Shown: positions 12,345-64,000 of the stretch, piece after piece
Layout: each line of letters opens with the position of its first letter
How positions within the stretch are numbered: the stretch's first letter is position 1
Assembly (NCBI GenBank): GCA_021186555.1
Contig: JAJKFL010000427.1
Coordinates: forward strand, 19,988,505 to 20,052,504
Length of the DNA: 64,000 nt
Source: Reticulitermes speratus
Taxonomy: Eukaryota; Arthropoda; Insecta; Blattodea; Rhinotermitidae
Direction: 5' to 3'
Program-made: the position numbers and the translations under genes
The notes under the pieces: generated by a model
Seen by the model: the letters and a program-made list of their open reading frames with translations, nothing else
What the model was told of the DNA's origin: nothing
Databases searched by the model: none

Positions 12345-12698
12345 ATGTCATGCCATTTCGAAACCTGTTCCGTGACAATGGATAGCATGTTAATGGATGA
12401 CGAAGAGCATTTTCATCGTCGGGGTTTACCATGGCCTGTACGGTCGCCGTACCTCACGGTCCCATATTTCTTCCTATTGGGACACTTGAAAGAACGTGTA
12501 TACAGGAATCGCCCACACACAATACAGGAACTGAAACGTGCTATTCGGGATGAAATTGCAGCCATAAATAAAGAGCTGCTGCGCCGACTTTTTGGCAGTT
12601 TTGTGAATCGTTTAAGACAATGTGTTGCAAATGAAGGAGGCCACCTTCAAGACGTTATCTATCTATCAAAAGTAATAAATTGCTTCCTTAGTACTTAA
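12345..12698 (+). pseudogene. Tc1/mariner-superfamily transposase, internally deleted
   Basis: Starts with MDSMLMDDEEHFH (the start of the conserved region after the first catalytic Asp) and jumps directly to RRGLPWPVRSPYL, LLGHLKERVYRNRP, then IQELKRAIRDEIAAINKELL and RQCVANEGGHLQDVIY. This is the C-terminal part of an insect DDE_3-type transposase (SPDLTPxDFFLWGHLK). The roughly 100 residues between are deleted, and the Asp of SPDL is replaced by Tyr. Confidence 0.82.
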
Positions 12699-13068
12699 AA
12701 ATGCTGCATTTCATTTTTTCCCTTTCCTGTTGTGTAAAATATAATTGTGTGTCAAAAAGTGGCAGTCGGCTCGGCACCACCTGTATAACCACATGGCCTT
12801 TTCCCTCACCATAACACCACCTGACTGACAACTCTTTCTGGGCCTCATCTTCCAACCATACACACAAGGCCCTTTCCATCTTTCTCAGAAAGGGATCACA
12901 ACCCAAAAAGCACCTGTGTAATACATCAGAAACAGCACAAGGGAAAATCCCATGTGTGGAATGTATCATATTCAGCACAGGAAGAGTTAACTGTGTGGAA
13001 GAAGCGGCTATAATGCAAGTGTAACAAAGTGTTGTCAGTTCTAAAAATAAACACTTCTGTTTAAAGTA

Positions 13069-13361
13069 GAGTAGAGCATCCATTATCCGAACCACCACCG
13101 GTAAAAAAAAAAATGCATCATTATTTCAATATTTGCTGGTTATCATTTACAAACCATTTCCTAAATCAATTATTTGACGATAATATTTCGTATTTCAAAA
13201 TACTAAATGCTTAAAAATATAACCTTGTGCACACTAATTTAGTTGTGATTACACTTTGTTTGGTATAAATTGGGTATTCTCAGACATGTTTGATTATCGA
13301 AACAATCTGATTAACCAAACTTCCTCGGTCCCACTTAGTTCGGACAATCGACACTCTACTG
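13069..13361. mobile_element. pogo/Tigger-type MITE
   Basis: Ends GAGTAGAGCATCCATTATCC and, inverted, CAGTAGAGTGTCGATTGTCC, each flanked by TA (13067-13068, 13362-13363). About 293 bp, non-coding. Confidence 0.8.
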
Positions 13362-14301
13362 TAATTTGAAATTTGACCCCCAAAGTTTCTACTGAGACCT
13401 GTTCACATTGCATGGCAACTGGACTACAGCTGGAAGTAAAAAATGTAAGATCCTCATTCAGGGACCACTTGGACACCTGAAAAGGATAAAATAAAATGTT
13501 ACACTGACAATGAAATACTTATCTAAAGAATCCACTGGGGGATGGCTTTTCTTACATTAAATCAAAGTTTTCACTAAATTGGGACTATGTAAAATAGCAT
13601 AATGAAAACGTTCAGTTTCCTAAAAGACTTATTCAACATAATTACAATAAAATAACTTCTTTACTAGTTAAAGCAACTGTTTCTCCACAGATACAGACAA
13701 TTACATAATAAATATAAAATTCCTAATAAAATCACATGAAATAAACACAGTGGTTGCTCAGGAATTATTTCTGGCAGAAAGACACTGTATCAGTACTGTT
13801 GTTTTTAACAAAATCACACTAAACTTAGGTACAAGTGGTGTAAGGTTTCTTACACCAAAGGCAGGTTGCTTACTACAGGTCCCAGACTTCTCATCCAGGA
13901 AGCTCGAGATTTGTGCCATGCTGCATTTCTAAACTCCTCAATATACGGTCCTAGGCCTAGCATGTCGGTGAGTTTGACATGCGTTTGATGACGGGGAGAG
14001 TCATGGAGAAACAACTTCAAATGAAGATTGGATACACCACTCAAACAAAATATCCAGCCAGTAAACTATGCAGTCATTGCTACCCACCTGACAGGTTAAA
14101 AGATGGTTTCTTGGTAACAGATAAAATGTATGTTGTGAATAATCAAAGCTCACAAAATAAGGGCAAACGGCTGGGGCCAGAAACAATATTCAATAAGTAC
14201 AGTATTTTACTGCATATGAAATACCTTTATAAAAAGATACTGCAGAAATTTCATTAATAAAATACTCATAAAGCCAAGTCTGGACCTTAACTTCATCCAG
14301 G

Positions 14302-14610
14302 TAAAAGGTAAAGAAATACCATTACAGGCCTGGACAGGCCCTTAGGGTTCCAGGAGGTTGAGGCTCCCAGATTTCTAGACAATTGGCACATAAAGGTGGT
14401 AAGGTTTTCAGCCCTACGCACCGGCCGCCTTTAACCCCCAGGAAATATTCCTGGTACTCATTTCTGTTAGAGGCTGAGTCGACTCCAGGGCCATAATGCG
14501 ACCGAAAGAATTATGTCAATGAAAAATTCCAATGACACCATCGGGAATCGAACCCGTGACCTTCCGGCTTGTAGCGCAGTGCCTCAACCAACTGCGCCAC
14601 CGCGTACCCC
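14302..14610 (-). repeat. tRNA-derived SINE, family 1 (young copy)
   Basis: Minus strand head has perfect A-box TGGCGCAGTTGGTTGAGG and B-box GGTTCGATTCC. A perfect 16-bp target duplication CTTAACTTCATCCAGG flanks it (14286-14301 and 14611-14626), so the insertion is recent. It is not a tRNA gene: the acceptor stem does not close. Confidence 0.95.
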
Positions 14611-14953
14611 CTTAACTTCATCCAGGATGGATTACAATCCTAAATTCACTGAACAAAGAATGAGAGTTGAAATTTTCACAGCAATAATTGCTTAGACTGT
14701 GGTTATGACAGTACGTAGTCTGGCAGATTATCAGCATTGTTTCAGAGGAATATACTGCCTCCATCTTGCCTACTCTAAGGATGACAGCAGCATATTGCTA
14801 CAAAATGGTGGTAGCTGATTTTCAGACTATATGGCATCACAACCACAATCTGAAGTAAACAAGAGTTGGACAGTCAGTGCCTTACAGAGCACTAGTACAT
14901 TACAGCCCGTCTTTTTCTTCCACACAGACAAGAACTCCAGACGTAGTGGACAG

Positions 14954-14959
14954 TTTATT
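14954..14959 (-). terminator. Candidate PASK polyadenylation signal
   Basis: The first canonical AATAAA I find on the minus strand downstream of the PASK stop, implying a 3' UTR of about 2 kb. Several ATTAAA variants occur closer to the stop, so the true end could be shorter. Confidence 0.3.
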
Positions 14960-16922
14960 TTTAAAAATCAATCATGAAGACAAATTACCAGAAACTGAAG
15001 ATACAGAATCATAATTGCAATAAGAGAAACATTTCAGGTAACTGTGTAACAAAATGAACAAGAAAGTATCAATAAATAAGGTTAACACAAAATATACATT
15101 ACAGCAGTCATGTCACATATGCCACATGTAGCAACATCATCCCACCTTCTATCCCTCATTGACATCACCATAATTACCAAGCTGAAACTTCTAATTCATA
15201 AAACACTACAGTATATTAGTTTCTTGGCACAAGCACAGTGAATGTACGTGAATTTGTACACAGGTACCATTTTAATTACATGAATTGTAAAATTTACTCA
15301 GTATCTTTAAAATTGTAATTGTTCCAACAGTTAATATTAATGTGTTCTTCAGACTATCTGTATTTCTAATAAACTAATATTTTTTAATAAGACAGGTTTG
15401 TTTGCAACACAAAAAAAAATGAAGCTTGAAAAAATTTACATGAAGGTTTCCAGCTTAGTGTACTCCGGTTAACAACTGTCAGATGCTTAGTTTGCAGTAG
15501 TAATATAGTATAGAACTTTCAGGGCATATCCTACAGATTAAACTGCTGCAAGAAAAACTCTCTGAGAAACAACCCTACATCAGTAAATTAGGAGAGCTAT
15601 TTTAAGTTTCTTGTACAAATAGTTACAATTCATCATACATAAAAATTCCTCATTTACAAAGAATTTTCATAAAACTGAATAAATATCAAAACAGCATTCC
15701 CCCAACTTATGCAATTCTGACTTGAGAAAATTTCATATTATGCAGTTTCATATCAGTACTTTTAATTTAAGTTTTTACTGAACACTAAAACTTAATTAAA
15801 CTGTCTACAATAAAACAAAAACAGATTCACACATGGCTAAAATGGATCATATTAAAGTTAACTGAATTACAAATTTTTCCATAAAAATTAAGGGTGGTGA
15901 AACCATGGGAGTAACAGAAGCTTCAAGAAACATGGCCACTCTTCAGTCATAAGTCAGAGGATTATTGTACATTTCTAACTTTGAAAATAAATAAATAGCT
16001 TCATGACAAGGGACATATTCAAGACAGGACACAGAAAACAGTCTGTTCCTGTTATGACAATGCAATGAAATTCTACCAGTAGTTTAATGGAAACTAAGAC
16101 TCATGGAGAGAGAAAATTGTAATGTGTACAGAACTGGGAGAAACTCCTTAAAGCGAGCCACAAGTGTCCAAAAACCATTCCCCAGTTTATATTACTGTTA
16201 TAGTACGTCAATGGAGGCAGAAGTTAACGCACCTTTCTCTTCACTTCATTTATGCTTAGAGCCCAGCTCTGCTAACATCAATGTAATTTCATAAGGTATC
16301 ACAAAAAAAATTAATGACGTTTTACTGAATTTTAAACATACAGCAGATTTTGGTACTGGCAAAGCAACTGGAAATATCCTTTGCAATGATCATCATAAAA
16401 ACGTCAGTATATGAAACGATGGATTGCAAATCAGTAGGAGAGTGGGAAGTGGGTTGCAAAATGCATCAATTTTATGGAGGGGGACAATTACTTGGTGAGA
16501 CTTCTGTCACTTGACAACAAAGGCAGTTAATTATAACTTTTAATAATTTGGGAAACAAAGTTTTGGAAACTGAACCAAATTACAACTGACAACATTTAAA
16601 AATAGTCTGTCATTATCTTTTTAGGACAATAACAATGATTTTAAAATAATAAATTACTTGGATAATTCAAATCAACCTGCCAACTAACAAGCCTTCTACA
16701 TAATATATTACAAATTAATAATTTTGCCCAAAAAGAGAAGAGTGAATTCTCGAACCCATTGTTAGCTATATAAGTTTTCTTAAAATATCTGGTCATCATA
16801 TCGACAAAAATATCTCAAAATAGAGAACAGCACTTCTTCCCTTCCACCGGCTACTAATTAGATAACAAGGAACTGCTACGAGAATTAAATGGTGTCGTTA
16901 CCACAACAAACTTCTGTCATTC

Positions 16923-62759
<45,837 letters not shown>

Positions 62760-62950
62760 GTTTACAAAATTCGTGCCAGGTTCCTTGTCGGCAGGCTGCC
62801 TAGTGTCGCCAACCATGAATTACCTGCGGAATTTAACGACACATTGACGAAGGAAAACAGCGATTTTTTAGACCACATGACCTCGAATTCTAGTAGGACT
62901 AGTGAATTTAACCCCTTTTTGTCAGACGGTATTTATGGGTAACATGGACT
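62760..62950 (-). promoter_or_regulatory. Probable PASK promoter and 5' UTR
   Basis: Immediately upstream of the candidate start codon, with more CpG than the surrounding introns. No TATA box identified. Assignment by position only. Confidence 0.35.
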
Positions 62951-63708
62951 TTATTGCTTCTGTCATGCTCTGGCGTTCTGAGCTAGATTGTACCACAGAA
63001 AGTTTACGTTGGTTGTTGGTACTCCTGACAGCCCACACACACGGGTCAGCCGTAGGCCTAGCACATATGCCTAATACCACAGATGAGAGCTATGAACAGA
63101 GCTGTGATCCATAGTGATAGTACCTGTGATCAATGTCCTGTGCTGTACAGACTAGATAATCTGTGCTGTACAGTGTAGCGGAAGGTATGGTATGGTGTTT
63201 TAAGGTTTGAGTAGTGTTTGTGAGGATTCAGTTCGCGTTATGTATGTAATTATATATGTATGAATGTTGCGTCCCTTCCAGGCATAACCCAGATAGGCCA
63301 CGTGGTGTGTTAGGGGCAGTATGTGCGTAAACGAACATTTCTGTGTGTTGGTAAGTTTCAGTTTTATTGTGGAAGTTTGGATTTTATTGTGAACGTTAAG
63401 TTTCTTATGCATGTGCTGAACATACTTGAACCATGTTTTTGTGTATTTAATTATCTATCTGTATAAATGTAATTGTGACAGATACATAGACATTTTCACA
63501 TACGATCCATATATTTAACACTTTGTCAGTATGACCATTTATGCCAAAGAAATTTTTAATAATTCAAAAACCATAACTTCCTGATTTTAAATGAATGAAA
63601 CACAGTAAGTGTTTATTAATCATGATTGTAAATGCATGAAATGGATTAAGAGTGTATTATGGTATGATTGTAATACTGTATAATCAATTATTTTACAGTG
63701 CTTAATTA

Positions 63709-64000
63709 TGGGCTGAGAAGATTGGTCGGTCCTGCAGTATTGAGGATGCCAGAACCCTGTATGTGAAGTATGTATGCAAAAATCACTTTTTGCAGACAGA
63801 CTTCACAACACCTGAAGGGAAACTGCCTGAACAGAATGGCAGTACCATGTAGCTCAGGCTTAGCTTCACAAGATCCAACACCACAAGTTCCTGATTCCCC
63901 TTCACTCATGGATTTGAATGCATTACCCTCAGTTTTATCTCCCCAGAGAACTTTCATGTCCAGCCACCCAAGAGAACCTATAGCAAGTTGCTTATGTCCT
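63709..64000 (+). pseudogene. THAP-type zinc-finger sequence, frameshifted, cut by window edge
   Basis: Plus strand: one frame reads WAEKIGRSCSIEDARTLYVK and YVCKNHFLQTDFTTPEGKLP, matching the second half of a THAP domain (YVCxxHF, F, L). It meets a stop at 63850-63852. The next frame gives RMAVPCSSG, the conserved THAP AVP motif, and stays open for 50 codons to the right edge (QDPTPQVPDSPSLMDLNALP). A single-base shift around 63828 would explain the break. The first half with the CxxC pair is not seen nearby; it could be in another exon. THAP domains occur both in host genes and in transposons such as P elements. Confidence 0.55.

Larger units (their letters stand above)
13364..16922 (-). 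other. PASK 3' UTR and downstream flank
   Basis: AT-rich sequence without a credible coding region. The part next to the stop codon is probably the PASK 3' UTR. The only clear element is the SINE at 14302-14610. Short ORFs at 13750, 13979 and 16103 have no recognisable features. Confidence 0.5.

Noticed and set aside
14540-14610. tRNA gene
   Set aside because: A and B boxes are present but no acceptor stem closes, and the unit is a SINE head bounded by a target duplication.

Overview
This is animal nuclear DNA, almost certainly from an insect. The genes are split by long AT-rich introns with consensus GT-AG splice sites, and the space between exons is filled with decayed eukaryotic transposons. 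Nothing bacterial is visible (no operons, Shine-Dalgarno sites or dense ORFs). The set of repeats (a retroelement tail ending in the GRGYGPVVRQT motif, Penelope-like elements, piggyBac, Tigger, mariner and hAT relics, two tRNA-headed SINE families) resembles what I remember of cockroach and termite (Blattodea) genomes. That placement is inference.

One gene dominates the window: a PAS-domain serine/threonine kinase (PASK / PAS kinase) on the minus strand, from a start codon at 62757-62759 to a stop at 16923-16925. I could define 20 coding exons. Eighteen of them (58986 down to 16923) join in perfect phase and match the whole PASK layout: PAS-type modules, a long acidic linker, a kinase domain with Gly loop, Lys, HRD, DFG and (S)PE motifs, and a C-terminal tail. 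Two small 5' exons (62740-62759 and a 40-base exon at 60688-60727) complete an open model of about 1350 residues, close to the human protein.

Layout: 1-13.4 kb is intergenic DNA with a TTAA MITE, a deleted Tigger element, a 40-bp minisatellite, a retroelement tail, a SINE, a piggyBac relic, a hAT MITE, a mariner-like relic and a pogo-type MITE. 13.4-16.9 kb is the probable PASK 3' UTR and downstream flank, with a young SINE. 16.9-62.8 kb is PASK, whose introns hold a nearly complete Tigger element (26677-28820) with one in-frame stop, a mariner made of two inverted 3' halves (43764-44596), a Penelope-like element with a GIY-YIG domain, a piggyBac transposase fossil, a hAT fossil, LINE 3' ends, MITEs and several long hairpins. 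62.8-64 kb is the PASK promoter side and the start of a THAP-like sequence running off the right edge.

The most unusual signals are: a scattered set of hammerhead-ribozyme-like motifs tied to Penelope-type 3' ends; an 828-bp near-perfect palindrome plus two further hairpins in the last PASK intron; the back-to-back mariner; and a SINE whose 3' end coincides with the splice donor of PASK exon 12.
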